From assembly GCF_032854445.1 (NCBI RefSeq), contig NC_088295.1, forward strand, positions 72,754,028 to 72,818,027: DNA of 64,000 nt, given 5' to 3'. The position numbers were made by a program, and so were the translations under genes. This document shows positions 11,301-22,202 of this stretch, piece after piece. The notes beneath the pieces were generated by a model. The model searched no databases. It was not told the DNA's origin and saw only the letters and a list, made by a program, of their open reading frames with translations. The stretch comes from Liolophura sinensis. Its lineage: Eukaryota; Mollusca; Polyplacophora; Chitonida; Chitonidae. Position 1 is the stretch's first letter; the number at the start of each line of letters is the position of its first letter.

Positions 11301-14300
11301 TTTAAATTCCAAACACTTTTTCGAAGCATGACCTCACCAAACAAGGAACGTACCATGCACAGTGTACACTGCAGACGAACCGATTGTTCGGGCTTGGCCT
11401 ACGTGGTAATCACCTCACACCAGTATCTGGTGAACGGTTGTCTGCTTGGAGCTTGCATTATGCAACGAATATGTGTACAAATGTATTTCAGCTAAAAACG
11501 AATTTCACTGAGAAATATGTGTCATCAGCTTCCCGTGTTCATGTAATTCCAATTTAGTACGTCAATCTCCAGGCACGTTTTGTTTCTTTACAATCGGAAC
11601 TGTCCTCCTGAAAAAACGTAGTTTCCGAAAACAAACACGATTAACTTTGACCTCTTTTCGCTAGCACTGTGTGCGAGTCCGGGATATCGGGAGTGAGACA
11701 GGATTTGTCCGTGTTGTTGATAGATTAGAAGTTCACACAACACTGGTTATATATCAAAATAAAGTACATGTTTTATGATTACCTGTATGCAAATATGCCC
11801 AGGTGTCGCCAGCGACAGGTAAGATTATTTTTACCACATTTTTTTTTGTTTCAACATGAACTGTTAGTGGCAGGAGCATAGACTGACTGCTCCGTTTGTT
11901 ACATTCAGAGACTGTCCATATAATCCCCTGACCACCGCCGATGCTTTCCTGCGGCGCCCTTTCAGTAAGAAGCCCAATCAGCACAATAAATCCTGGGATA
12001 CACTTTCCGAGTCCCAGCGGGAAACATTAGATCATTTACCATTTTATACTTCTCCAGGCATCATCACAAGTGGAGGCGTCAAGCCAAACATAATCCCGGA
12101 GTTTTCAGAACTCCGTTATATGTGTCGGACTCCGTGCGTGGTTGAGATGAAAACCCTACAGAGCAAACTGAAGGACTGCTTCACTTCTGCTGCAGCGGCC
12201 ACTGGGTGCAAGGTAAATAGAACACAAACAACGGTTTATTGTTCATTAGCAAAGAGGAGCTTTTTTTTTTTTTATTCCATACAGTTTTTAATTGTATTTA
12301 ATGTAGACAAGCATCAAAGCATATGTTACCTGACTGATAAAAAACGCTACAGGGGAATCTGTGAGACGGGTCGGAAGTTGGTGGTCACGTGACCACCTTT
12401 TCGTGTCTAAAACAAAATGTCCTCCCACTGTTTTTTATATAGTCTTTATTTTGTAATCTTTGGGACCACAATAAGCCTTGACTTATACTGTGACCCATTT
12501 GGCGAATACAACAATTTGACAGATAAATAACTGTACGTATGTATATACAATGTAATCAGACTAGCGAATTACATGTGCAAGTGAAAGTGCTTTTGGGGGG
12601 AACATGCAGTGCTGAATGGCCCTTTGGGCTACATATCAACAGTTCAAAATGGACGATATAATATAGACATGTGCTTGAAAAAATAGGAAAATCGACAGAT
12701 ATCAGAGAACAATATTTTGGTAAATTTCATAAAATTATACAGCTAAATATGCAAATAGGATTTAATCATAACAGATAGTATCGGTTATGTGACTGAATAT
12801 GGAGTAGCTTCGCCAAGGGTCAATCTTGACCATTGTTCTGTATATTGTACCTTAAATATTCTGGTAAATGATAAACCAAGAGCATATAAAAGACACATAT
12901 GGGATTTTAAATGTGCTGACTTAATACAGCTTCAGTCAATTATCTCTACCACTCCCTGGGAAGCCGTGTGTGACATATTCGATGATATGGATGATAAACT
13001 GTATATTTGGAACAATCTTTTTTTTATCTTGTTGTGCGGAAGCATTACCAAACAAGCAGGTAACAATACGACCAAGGCATAAACCATGGATGGCAAATGA
13101 TGTTCGTTATAAATTACGAATAAGAAATAGATGGTTTAAAAAAATTAAGAGGACTAAGTCATAGGAAGACAGATTTCGATTTTATATATCTAGGCGTGAA
13201 GCTAATACCAGTAAGAGAAAAGCAATATTAAGATATGATGAAAAACTAAAGGGAAAACTTTCTAATCCCAGTTTAGATACCAAGTCTTGTTGGTCTATAA
13301 TGAAATCTCTGCTGGGTTCAAAAGCGAAACCACGTGTGCCTACTTTAATCGTTAACGATAAAAATGTATCAAGTGATACTGAGAAAGCTGATGAGTTCGT
13401 TAGATTTTTTGCAAGCCATTCAACTCTTCCGTCAGTAATACCAGATTTACCTCCATTCACCTATTATACTGCTACAGGCCTTAATTGTATACAAACAAGT
13501 GAAAGGGAAGTAGCTGATTTTCTGTCCAAACTAAATATTAGGAAAGCTTCTGGTGCTGATGGAATTAGTAATTTCATGCTCAAAAATACAGCGGAAAATA
13601 TAGCACCTTAACTCACTAAGCTATTAAATTTCTCACTTCAGTCAGGAGTCTTTCCATCAGCTTGGAAACTATCTAGAGTATGCCCTGTCCTTAAAACGGG
13701 AGACAGACATGATATGTCAAGTTATAGACCAGTTTCTCTACAGCCGTCTCTCTCTAAAATCCTAGAAATAGTAGTATATAAGCACTTGTATGAATGTTGT
13801 ATTAACCATAACCTAACCTCGAATAATTCTGGATTTAAACATGGCGACTCAATATGTCAGTTAACTAAAATTGTACACGATGTATACAGAAGTCTGGATA
13901 ACCGTAATGATACGTATTTAGTTTTCCTAGATGTAAGCAAGACTTTTGATGAAGTCTGGCATGAGGGTCTTTTGTTTAAATTGAGACAGTGGGGTGTTGG
14001 GGACCCATTACTGACATAGATTAAGAATTATTTATCTGAGAGAAAAATTAAAGTTTGTTTAAACGAAGCAGTTTCAGACATATATTCTATTCAAAGCGGA
14101 GTTCCACAAGGCCCCGTTATAGGACCGCTTCTTTTCCTGATTTTTGGAAATGACATAAATGTGAACATTGAATGTAATATCAATATTTTTGCTGATGATA
14201 CATTTTGTCCGAAGAGATGACTGAGTTTATTACATCTGAAAATAAAATAAATCGAGATCTAGGACGCTTGTCTCAATGGGCCAAACAGTGGTTTATTACA

Positions 14301-17300
14301 TCTGAAAATAAAATAAATCGAGATCTAGGACGCTTGTCTCAATGGGCCAAACAGTGGTTTATTACATCTGAAAATAAAATAAATCGAGATCTAGGACGCT
14401 TGTCTCAATGGGCCAAATAGTGGTTGATAACATTCAATGCACAGAAAACTGTATACTTACTTGTTTCCTTAAAAAAGAACATGATGTACCCAAAACTGTA
14501 TTTAGATGGTATTGAAGTGAAGAGCGTTCAGTACCTAAACACCTTGGTATCATCCTACAGCACGATGGTAACTGGGACAAACATATAAGATCACTCGTAA
14601 ATAAATGTAATAAGAAATTAGGGATTATAAATAGAATGAAGAGGATATTAACAAGGAAGTGTTTAATAACTTTATACAATAGCCTCATTAGATCTACAAT
14701 AGAGTATGGCGACATATTATATGATAACTGTAGTATTGCGCTTTCCCAAAAACTGGAAAATGTTCAACGGCGCGCTGCTTTGCTTTGTACAAGTGGAATG
14801 CGTCGTACATCAGATAAAGCTCTGCTGAGTGAACTCAATTGGACACCACTATATGTTCGGCGTAGACAGCATAGGATTCTGCTATTTTTTAAAATTGTAA
14901 ATTGACTTTCCCCGCCTTACCTACAGTCCCTATTATCAAGACGATCAACAGAGAATAATACATATAACTTAAGGTATAATGAAAATGTATGTATATTTAG
15001 ATGCCGCCTCAGTATATATAAATCTTCCTTCTTCCCGAAAACGACTAAGGACTGGAATAATTTACCTAAACATATTCGCCATTCTTCAATGAAAGAACTT
15101 CAAAAATTTCTGTCCCCATCAATTATTACTACGTCTAGTGATTTAATATCGTTATATAATGACTTTAGCAACTTTTCATCTCCAGCACTGCAGAATGAGA
15201 ATGGGATTCAGCGCTCTTCGGGCAGACCTTTTTAAGTATATTATTATCGAAGATACTACTTGCCATTACTGTAATGATACATGTGATACACCTTTCATTA
15301 TTTTTTTATTAGCTCTCAGTTTGACACTCATAGGAAGCACATGCTACATACTCTCACACAAATTATTTCACTCGGTGTAAATTATTCTGTTTTTATTCCA
15401 CAATGTTCACGATATATATGTAATATACTTTTGTTTGGCTCTAAAGATTTAAATTACGAAGATAATAAACTTGTTTTTCAATGTGTGCATAAATTTATCA
15501 ATGATACAGAAAGATTTTATGACCATGGTAATAACGATGTTAACATTGTAAATAATTTATTTCAACTTATATCTGAAATATGTATTTTCATATTTATATG
15601 TATGTACTTCGTTAGTTATTATGTTGTTAATTGTTGCTTTGAGGAGATCTCCATAGTAGCCATTAGGCTGTGAGAAATCCTCGTTAAATAAATAAAGAAT
15701 TAAAAATTAAATTTTCCGATATTATGTATCGACATGTGTCGTCCGCAAACAACCGTAAATTATTTATGATGCCTTCCGGTAGATCATTATTGTATAGTAA
15801 GACCAATAGGGGCCCAAGAACCGAACCCTGGGGCACTCCTCCTTGTAGTGTGCTTATTTCTGATTGCTGGCCATTGATGACAACCCGTTGCATTCTGTTT
15901 GTGAGATAATCCTTACACCAGTTTAATAAATTGCCAGTTTAATAACTCAGACAAAGTATACTTCTTTCCCTTTATCTAAGGAGTTGACTATTTCAGAATA
16001 TATATCTAGCAGTTGAGTCACTGTTGATCTAGATGGGAGAAACCCGTGCTGTGCTGTACAGATGTTATTTCGCAAAAACTGGAAAACATATTTAAACACA
16101 GCTCTTTCGAACACTTCACTTAAGCAGCTTAGTAGAGATATGGGCCTGTAATTTCTAAAATCGTGTATATTTCCTTTTTTGTAAATTGGAGTTACCTACA
16201 GTGAGGGACATATTAAAAAGGTGCGACAATACAGGCGTGAGAATATCCTTTCCTTCAACTAGATGTTTGGGACTTATTCCGTCTGGGACAGAGGCTTTGG
16301 AAGTGTCGAGACCGCTTATGGTATCGTTTATATCCTCTCGTGTGATAACGTTTTACTGCAGAATTGCTTCAGATTGCAGTGTTTGAGCTGGTGGATCTAT
16401 TGCTGAATTTTCTACTGTACATATGCTGGAGAAATAGCTGTTTAATATAGTGGCTTTCATGCTTGAGTTATGCTCGTATGAACCATCATCGGTTATTAGT
16501 GGCGGAAAAGTGACAGCCTGACCTGCTTTACCCTTTAGGAATGAATTAGCTATTTTCCACCATCCTTTTTCACTTATATTGCCGGCTCGAAGTTTTTCGA
16601 CATTTTTGGACTGGTGAGAAAGTTTCGCCAATTTAATAAGTAAATTAACTTTATTTCTTTGAGTTTTAAATGTACGTATATTATGATAAGTTTTAAAACG
16701 TCTCGATCGTTTAAACAAACGGTCTCTTACTCGAATTTCATGTTTAATTTGTGGTGTTATCCAGCTTTTGTCTTTGTATTTGACTGTAATAGTTTTGTTA
16801 GGAATTCTACTCTTTGGCAATACTCTCAATACAATCGCTTTCAAGAATACCGTCCTAGTCAGAGGACTTTAAAACATCACGATATTCACTCCAGTCAGCC
16901 AGTTTATATTTCCAGATTATTCTACTGTAACTCTTTTCGAAGACTGTATTGAAATGAAAACTACTGTGAGTTGGACAGTGGTCGCTACAGAAATTTGAAA
17001 GCACACCGGAGCCAATAATTACGTCGGGTTTATTACTTATTATAGGGAGCAGAAGAGTGTTTGACTGAGGTATTGTAGCTGTGTGAATTAATTGACTCAA
17101 TCCCAAACGAGAAATAATATCTCGCAACTTAAATTTTGAAAAGTCTAGAAGGTTCTCCTTAAGGCGATAATGACATTTTTGTTTGGATTAAAACGCGTTC
17201 AATATTTTCTTCTAAGACTTCCCACTTCTGGATTGGAGAATAACGAGGGCGGTATATGACACAGTATACACGGTATTGATTTCAACCCATACTATTTCTA

Positions 17301-17956
17301 GTAGGGCACACGCAAGGTCAGTGCGTCGAGTTGCGGCCAAATGGTTGGCAACATAAACACAGACTCCTCCCCATGCTTGATTACGATCTCTGCGAAAAGG
17401 TGCGTTATAACCAGAGTGGGCAATACTGATCCGCCCAGTGTTAAAGCATTGTGGGAAATGGTCACTTTTTACCACTTCGCCAGCGACCAGTAAGGCCTAG
17501 TTATACAAAATAACGCCACGAAAGCTCTGCATTAATACTTAGACTATCTGCAAAATCATACAAATTATACAAATCCAACGGATACAAGATCGCTGACAGC
17601 GATTCAGAAATAGGCATTTTCCTATGCAGTAACGTTGGGAGGACCGTTTTCTTCACCTAGACGGTTACTAAGGAGATCACGTGATCTCTAGCTTCCGGTC
17701 TGGCTCACAGAATGGTGACACTGTGCAGCTTAAAACTTGCATTGTTATTTTACGCTAGATGAGGCTGAACAGGACATTTAACAACGACCCGCCTACATGC
17801 AGCGATGATATTATCGCGAACGACATTCATCTAACGATCCAAGTGAACGGCAATTGGCATAGGGAACATTCGACTTTTTCAACGCATAAACATCTCATGA
17901 CCTTTTGGCAATGGGCAACGAATCCCTGTGCATCTTTCACATACTGTCTGCTTGAG

Positions 17957-18023
<67 letters not shown>

Positions 18024-21000
18024 TCAGATGAGAAGACTAAATCAGCCGCAGGTGTACAATGTCCAGTTTCGTTTGTCAATATTCTGATAGATTTTTACTG
18101 GCTCATTCATGCCGATATTAAGATTTTATTTATTTTATTTATTTGATTGGTGCTTCACTCCGTGTTCAAGAATACTTTACTTATACAATGACGGACATGC
18201 AGCATTACGGTGTGAGGAAACCAGGCAGAGCCCGAGGAAAACCCACGAATGTCCGCCGGTTGCTGGAAGACCATCACGTACGGCCGTAGGGGAAGGCAGC
18301 ATGAGCTTGACGGACTTACAGCGACCGCATTGGTGGAGGATCCATTGTCATGGCGCCGCGTTGGCCACGGGACCCCCTCGATATTAAGGCTTACTACATA
18401 TATTTTCTCTCCTATGTTTCTCTCAGATATACGTATAGTTTGATAACAACTATCTCACTCTCCGTTACAGGTGTAGGTTGTTCACAACTACCTGACTATG
18501 TTACAGCTGTTGTTTCTCTCTTTTTACCGCCGGGAAGAGCTCTTGTTCACCTCCCTCTCTCTGTTAGTGTTTGTTCGCATCCCTTTCTCTGTTACAGGTA
18601 GAGTTTGTTCACATCACTTTCGCTTTTACAGTTATAGCTTACTGATTTATCTTTCTCTTTTGAAGTCGGGAAGAGCAAATGTTCTTGTTCACCTCGCTTT
18701 CTCTGTTAGAGTTTGTTCGCATCTCTTTCGTTGGTACATCTAGAGTTTATTTGCATCTCTGTCTCTCTTACAGGTAGACTTTTTTCACCCGTTTTCTGTG
18801 CATGTTACACGTAGAGTTTGTTCACTCCTCTTTCTCTGCATGTTAAAGGTGTTCACGTCACTTTTTCTGTTAAAGCTAGATTTTTTTACCTTTTTATTCT
18901 CTGTTATGCATTTTGTTCGCCTCTTTTTGTCTGTAACAGGTCCTTTTCTCTGTTACAGATAGACCTTGTTCGCCTGTCTTTCTCCGTTACGGATAGACCT
19001 TGTTCGCCTGTCTTTCTCCGTTATGGATAGACCGTGTTCGCCTAGCTTTCTCTGTTACGGATAGACCTTGTTGGCCTCTCTTTCTCTGTTACCGGTAGAC
19101 TTTGTTCGCCTCTCTTTCTTTGTTACACATAGACCGTGTTCGCCTGTCTTTCTCTGTTGCGGATATATCTTGTTCGCCTCTCTTTCTCTGTTACATCTCG
19201 TCTTTGTCACATCTCTTTCTCTGTTCAACTTAGAGTTGTTTACATGTATTCCTCTATTTCAGGTAAAGTTTGCACACATCTGTTATTGTATTATATATAT
19301 TGTATATTGTATTTGTTCTCTCTTTCTCTGTTACAGGTGGAATTTGTACACGATCAGAAGCCGTATGAGGATCTGTTATCTAACAGTACTTTAGCGACTT
19401 TGTTTGAAGAGAACGCCGCTGGTTTAGGTGTAGATATTTGTTCTGATCCTGCTGTGACACAGAGATTCGGCGGGTCAACCGACATGGGCAACGTGTCGCA
19501 TGTAGTTCCGAGTCTACAACCCAAGTTTTACATCGGGACCACGGCAAGCATCCACTCTACAGAGTACACTGCAGCTGCAGGTAGGTATCTTCATGACAGG
19601 GAATATTCTTGTGTTAGTCATGAAACACCAATCAAATAACTAAATAAAGAAAGCACGCAAGGGAATTGATCAAAATATTAATTTGGTCAGAGTTATTTAT
19701 TTAACGCGGTGCTCTAAAATTGGTGCTCACATTGTGAATGGAGGAAACATCAGTGCCTGGAGTAAACCGCCGTTTTTTAAACTTAGTTGTGCAATAGAAG
19801 TTGCTTGGCAGGCTATCACCAATGTATACTCAACAAACTTGAACACTTGGCACTTGTTCAGTTGAATCTCCCGATGGGAATTACGGCCTCATTTTAGGAT
19901 AAAAAACAAGTATGCATGGCCTCGCATTTACGAACTTTACACAGATAAAAAAAATATTGAAATAGAGGAAGTCAGTAATGATTGTAACCTCATATAACGC
20001 GACCATGACAGAAGCAAGAATCTTCTTCACTTAGAGACTGGAGTATGTCTCGAACACTAACCGGAAATAGTCGCCAATAGTCAAAGTCCTCACATGTAGA
20101 CTGGAGAACCTCTCGAACACTCTAACCGGAAGTAATCGCCAATGGTCAAAGGGTGCTTGTCCAAGATCGTACAAGGTGGATTCATCTTCTGTCCCAGATC
20201 TTGCATCTCGGATGTTCTCAATCCGATTCAAACGTGAATGTGTGGGAAATGTGAAATGCCCAGTCTTATACATAACTCCAGCATTACCAAGTGGGTCGAC
20301 AAAGCTGCAGTTTGGTCTGACAGTTTACGCTGATGCAGCACGTTTTATCAGTGTGAAGTTCGTGTGGAGCAGGGTGGGGGGAAGGGCAGGTGAGTAGAGT
20401 GACGTCATGCATTCTCTCCTATTAAATCATTATCCACTGTTTTCATAATTTATGCACACAGTGCTTCGGCGTGACATTTGATTAACTATTTATTTATTTA
20501 TTTGATTGGTATTTTATGTCGTACTCAAATATGTTTCGCTTATACGACGACGGCCAACATTATGGTGGGAGGAAAGAGCCCGGCGGAAACCCACGACCAT
20601 CCGCAGGTTGCGCTAACCAACTGAGCCACGGAGGCCCCTTCAATGAACTAAGTATCCAGTTATTAATTTTGTTGAGTGTATTATTTGGGGCAAACTTTGG
20701 AGATATCTCATTCAAGTATTAAGAATTTGACCATATCATTTTGGCCTACAGGTACCTTTCTTTCATGATACGTTGATAATATTTGTCAAGTAAAATAATT
20801 TGTAAAAGTGTATTAGTTAATTTGAATATCAAAAAGATTTAAATGGTTATTTTCAACCTATATTATAAACAGGCATTTTTGTCATTTAATTGCAAGTCAT
20901 ACACAATTTATTCTTGTGTATGATGTTAAGCGAAAATCAAATAAATAAATGTAAGAGTGACCAGCATTATGGTGGGAGGAAACTGGTCAAAGCCGGAGGG

Positions 21001-21407
21001 AAACCCACGATCATCCGCAGGTTGCTGGCCGTAGAAATCGGAGAGAAAACCATCATGAACGACCGCATTGGTGAGAGGCTCCAAGGTCATTGTGCTGTGC
21101 GAGCACGCTAATCACGGAGGCCTCCTACCCCCCCCCCCCCCCCCCCCCACCCCCCACCCCACCCCCCCCCCACCCCCCACCCCCCCCCCCCCCCCACCCC
21201 CCACCCCCACCACCACCAATGCATAAAATAAACAGATAGATGACATCATTGTTAGACTGCCTTCTTTGGCCCACAGGATCACCGACGGCTCAGCCCTATA
21301 CTCAAACCATCGGGAAGGCTCTAGCCATGGTGACGCTGGACATCCTACAACAACCCCAATTAATGTCAAAGATAAAGGAAGATTTCGACCGCGACACACA
21401 ACGGTGA
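7769..21407 (+). CDS. PM20D2: PM20D2, peptidase M20 domain-containing protein 2 (complete, six exons)
   Basis: Joined exons 7769-8137, 8795-8943, 10464-10606, 12058-12212, 19337-19580 and 21277-21407 give 396 aa plus TGA; every junction is GT-AG and every phase agrees. The human protein is about 436 aa, mainly because of a longer N-terminus. PM20D2 is a cytosolic metallo-dipeptidase of the ACY1L2 group in family M20. It is known to hydrolyse beta-alanyl-lysine and related dipeptides, removing by-products of carnosine synthase. Visible signatures: [11 protein letters not shown] then the metal site GHACGHN (residues 90-96), [11 protein letters not shown] with the catalytic/metal Glu pair (132-133), MMAHP (154-158), a dimerisation domain from about 173 ([13 protein letters not shown]), [23 protein letters not shown] (317-330) and a C-terminal HSTEYT (345-350). 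No signal peptide. The ATG is the first in frame and aligns with family N-termini. Confidence 0.93.
8345..8390. repeat. (TA)n microsatellite
   Basis: About 22 TA units with one interruption, abutting the 3' end of the SINE at 8391. It probably belongs to the hairpin loop, since TA repeats also flank the other side of the SINE (8651-8670). Confidence 0.9.
8391..8650 (-). mobile_element. SINE family 1, near full length
   Basis: Reads on the minus strand from a tRNA-like head (GGGGCCTCCGTGGCTCAGTC) through the conserved body to the ACGGCGTAAAACACCAATCAAA tail type. This copy carries an extra 6 bp turning GTACTC into GTAGGCCTACTC at 8411-8421. Confidence 0.9.
8795..8943 (+). CDS. PM20D2: PM20D2 exon 2
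   Basis: Acceptor CTTTAAACCAG, donor GC|GTAAGT, phase 0 in and 2 out. Encodes [15 protein letters not shown], with the catalytic glutamates, through MMAHPS to VMD(A). Confidence 0.92.
10464..10606 (+). CDS. PM20D2: PM20D2 exon 3
   Basis: Acceptor TTGTTCTGTTTAG, donor ACG|GTACTT, phase 2 in and 1 out. Encodes the start of the lid/dimerisation domain, [19 protein letters not shown] to KPTWRVH(G), strongly conserved with vertebrate PM20D2. Confidence 0.92.
10694..10783 (-). pseudogene. Relic C2H2 zinc-finger segment, antisense in PM20D2 intron 3
   Basis: An open frame of 152 codons (10631-11089, minus) ends in a segment reading [21 protein letters not shown] followed by IRQENKP. This matches the C2H2 spacing C-x(5)-Y-x(5)-F-x2-H-x3-H and an altered TGEKP linker, but the first zinc Cys is absent. 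It is probably a decayed fragment of a finger gene. Confidence 0.35.
12058..12212 (+). CDS. PM20D2: PM20D2 exon 4
   Basis: Acceptor TACTTCTCCAG, donor AAG|GTAAAT, phase 1 in and 0 out. Encodes [20 protein letters not shown] through AAAATGCK, the second half of the dimerisation domain. Confidence 0.92.
12780..15697 (+). mobile_element. Non-LTR retrotransposon (LINE) relic, 5'-truncated, in PM20D2 intron 4
   Basis: Broken frames match an endonuclease/reverse-transcriptase LINE of the Jockey/CR1 kind. Endonuclease end: LDHC (near 12828) and [23 protein letters not shown] (near 13549), [17 protein letters not shown] (13717 on), [20 protein letters not shown] (13924 on), GVPQGP (near 14099) and FADDTF (near 14188). 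Downstream is a Cys-containing C-terminal segment near 15180-15300. Stop codons at 13609, 14017 and 14418 and frame changes make it inactive. A 66-bp tandem triplication lies at 14225-14422. The 3' end is an A-rich tail near 15690. Confidence 0.85.
14225..14422 (+). repeat. 66-bp tandem triplication inside the LINE RT
   Basis: Three head-to-tail copies start at 14225, 14291 and 14357, each beginning GTTTATTACATCTGAAAATA. The first two are identical; the third has C to T near its end, creating a stop (CAAACAG to CAAATAG). 66 bp is 22 codons, so the frame is kept. Confidence 0.95.
15698..17490 (-). mobile_element. Second LINE relic, opposite orientation, in PM20D2 intron 4
   Basis: Minus-strand fragments in order from 17475 down: endonuclease text ([20 protein letters not shown]), [17 protein letters not shown] endonuclease end (near 16960), a linker frame at 16844-16353, RT start [20 protein letters not shown] (near 16150), and [13 protein letters not shown] with LRLFADDT (15840-15710). 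It is cut just after FADD, so the RT end and 3' tail are missing. Frameshifts separate the frames. It meets the plus-strand LINE tail at about 15698. Confidence 0.8.
17958..18020. repeat. (TA)n microsatellite
   Basis: About 31 uninterrupted TA units in PM20D2 intron 4. Confidence 0.95.
18126..18377 (-). mobile_element. SINE family 1, diverged copy
   Basis: (TTTA)n-like tail at 18126-18141, then TTTGATTGGTGCTTCACTCC and the family body to a degraded head (GCGTTGGCCACGGGACCCC). More diverged than the copies at 43011 and 46686, hence older. Confidence 0.8.
18451..19330 (+). repeat. Minisatellite built from copies of the exon 5 3' splice site
   Basis: About 22 degenerate units of roughly 34 bp, of the form CTCTTTCTCTGTTACAG plus GTAGAGTTTGTTCAC. 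The true exon 5 junction at 19320-19351 reads CTCTTTCTCTGTTACAG plus GTGGAATTTGTACAC, so unit and splice site are homologous across the whole junction, including coding bases. Intact TTACAG is kept at about 18470, 18598, 18774 and 18958. Most units nearer the exon have changed CAG to CGG, TGG or CAC. Confidence 0.9.
19337..19580 (+). CDS. PM20D2: PM20D2 exon 5
   Basis: Acceptor CTCTTTCTCTGTTACAG, donor CAG|GTAGGT, phase 0 in and 1 out. Encodes [28 protein letters not shown] and HSTEYTAAA. The acceptor and first 15 nt of this exon are the apparent template of the upstream minisatellite at 18451-19330. Confidence 0.92.
20034..20150 (+). repeat. Diverged 64-bp direct repeat
   Basis: Two tandem units in PM20D2 intron 5. 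Both run AGACTGGAG...CTCGAACACT...AACCGGAA...TCGCCAAT.GTCAAAG, starting at about 20034 and 20098. Confidence 0.75.
20484..20638 (-). mobile_element. SINE family 1 with internal deletion
   Basis: (TTTA)n tail at 20484-20501, then the 3' half of the body, then a jump from CCGCAGGTTG directly to the head CGCTAACCAACTGAGCCACG. About 110 bp of body is missing. Confidence 0.85.
20958..21126 (-). mobile_element. SINE family 1, diverged fragment
   Basis: Family body from CCAGCATTATGGTGGGAGGA to the head remnant GCACGCTAATCACGGAGGCC. Its 3' tail is replaced by ATCAAATAAATAAATG, which looks like the tail of another copy in plus orientation, so this may be a junction of two insertions. Confidence 0.75.
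21128..21217 (+). repeat. Poly-C/(C)nA low-complexity tract
   Basis: Runs of 4-22 C broken by single A, directly after a SINE head and 59 nt upstream of PM20D2 exon 6. The minus strand is correspondingly G-rich with many G-runs, enough to form G-quadruplexes. The plus strand (and pre-mRNA) is C-rich. Confidence 0.95.
21277..21407 (+). CDS. PM20D2: PM20D2 exon 6 (terminal)
   Basis: Acceptor TTTGGCCCACAG, phase 1 in. Encodes [20 protein letters not shown] to the C-terminal ...DRDTQR and TGA at 21405-21407. Candidate poly(A) signals downstream are ATTAAA near 21708 and AATAAA at 22003-22008. Confidence 0.9.
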
Positions 21408-22202
21408 TCTCGTGTTAATCGAATGGAAACATGGTTGAAGCCGCTATTATAAGGATTTTCGCCATAAAAGAGGAACTTTTACTATGATTTTTAACGGGTG
21501 AAAGGCAAATGAAACTTGAATGAGAAAGTATTGTATGCACACTCCTCGATTTTGGTACTTTAAATATAGCCCATGCTTGAGCTTTTTGGTCTCAAGGGTT
21601 GGAGGGTATATACTTGTAATTGTAATGGAATCTCATGGTCATAATGGTGAAAGAATATACGTGTATCAGACAATACTATGTAACAACGTTTCAGTATAAA
21701 ATTCAGATTAAAAGATTAATTTTCTTTTGTGGTTACGTAAACTTTATGTATTATGTATCATACGTTCGGTTTACGTCTGTCTGACATTATACGGATCCTA
21801 TAGATAGTTTATAAATTTCTGCCAACTTCAATTTAGGCTTTGACAACAGTTGTTTAATTTACAGTCATTTGGGATTTGATCATGGCTGCTACACTTGGTC
21901 ATATACACTTCTACGCGGACAATTTCATGTGTAAATGCTTAAAACATACCAACTTACACGCTCCCGATGTAGCACCATGCGTGGCTTATGCAGAATTGGG
22001 TAAATAAAATATGCAGTAAATCTATAATTGCAATTTATTTGAGTTATTGGCAAATGGACACAGGTACCGGTGGAATAGTCATACATTTTTATCCGTATGC
22101 ATGCTTTCTCCATTTTGTCGCGTTTAAAGCACTATTTAAACAGAAAGTTACAGGTGAGGTTGAAAATGCTTGCATACATCTAACATATATTTACGAATGG
22201 AT

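Noticed and set aside
17879..18146. Open frames of alternating Tyr-Ile (also near 23651, 29085, 42942)
   Set aside because: Translation of (TA)n microsatellites.
18350..19394. Ser/Leu/Phe-rich open frames before exon 5
   Set aside because: Translation of the splice-site minisatellite; only the part from 19337 on is coding.
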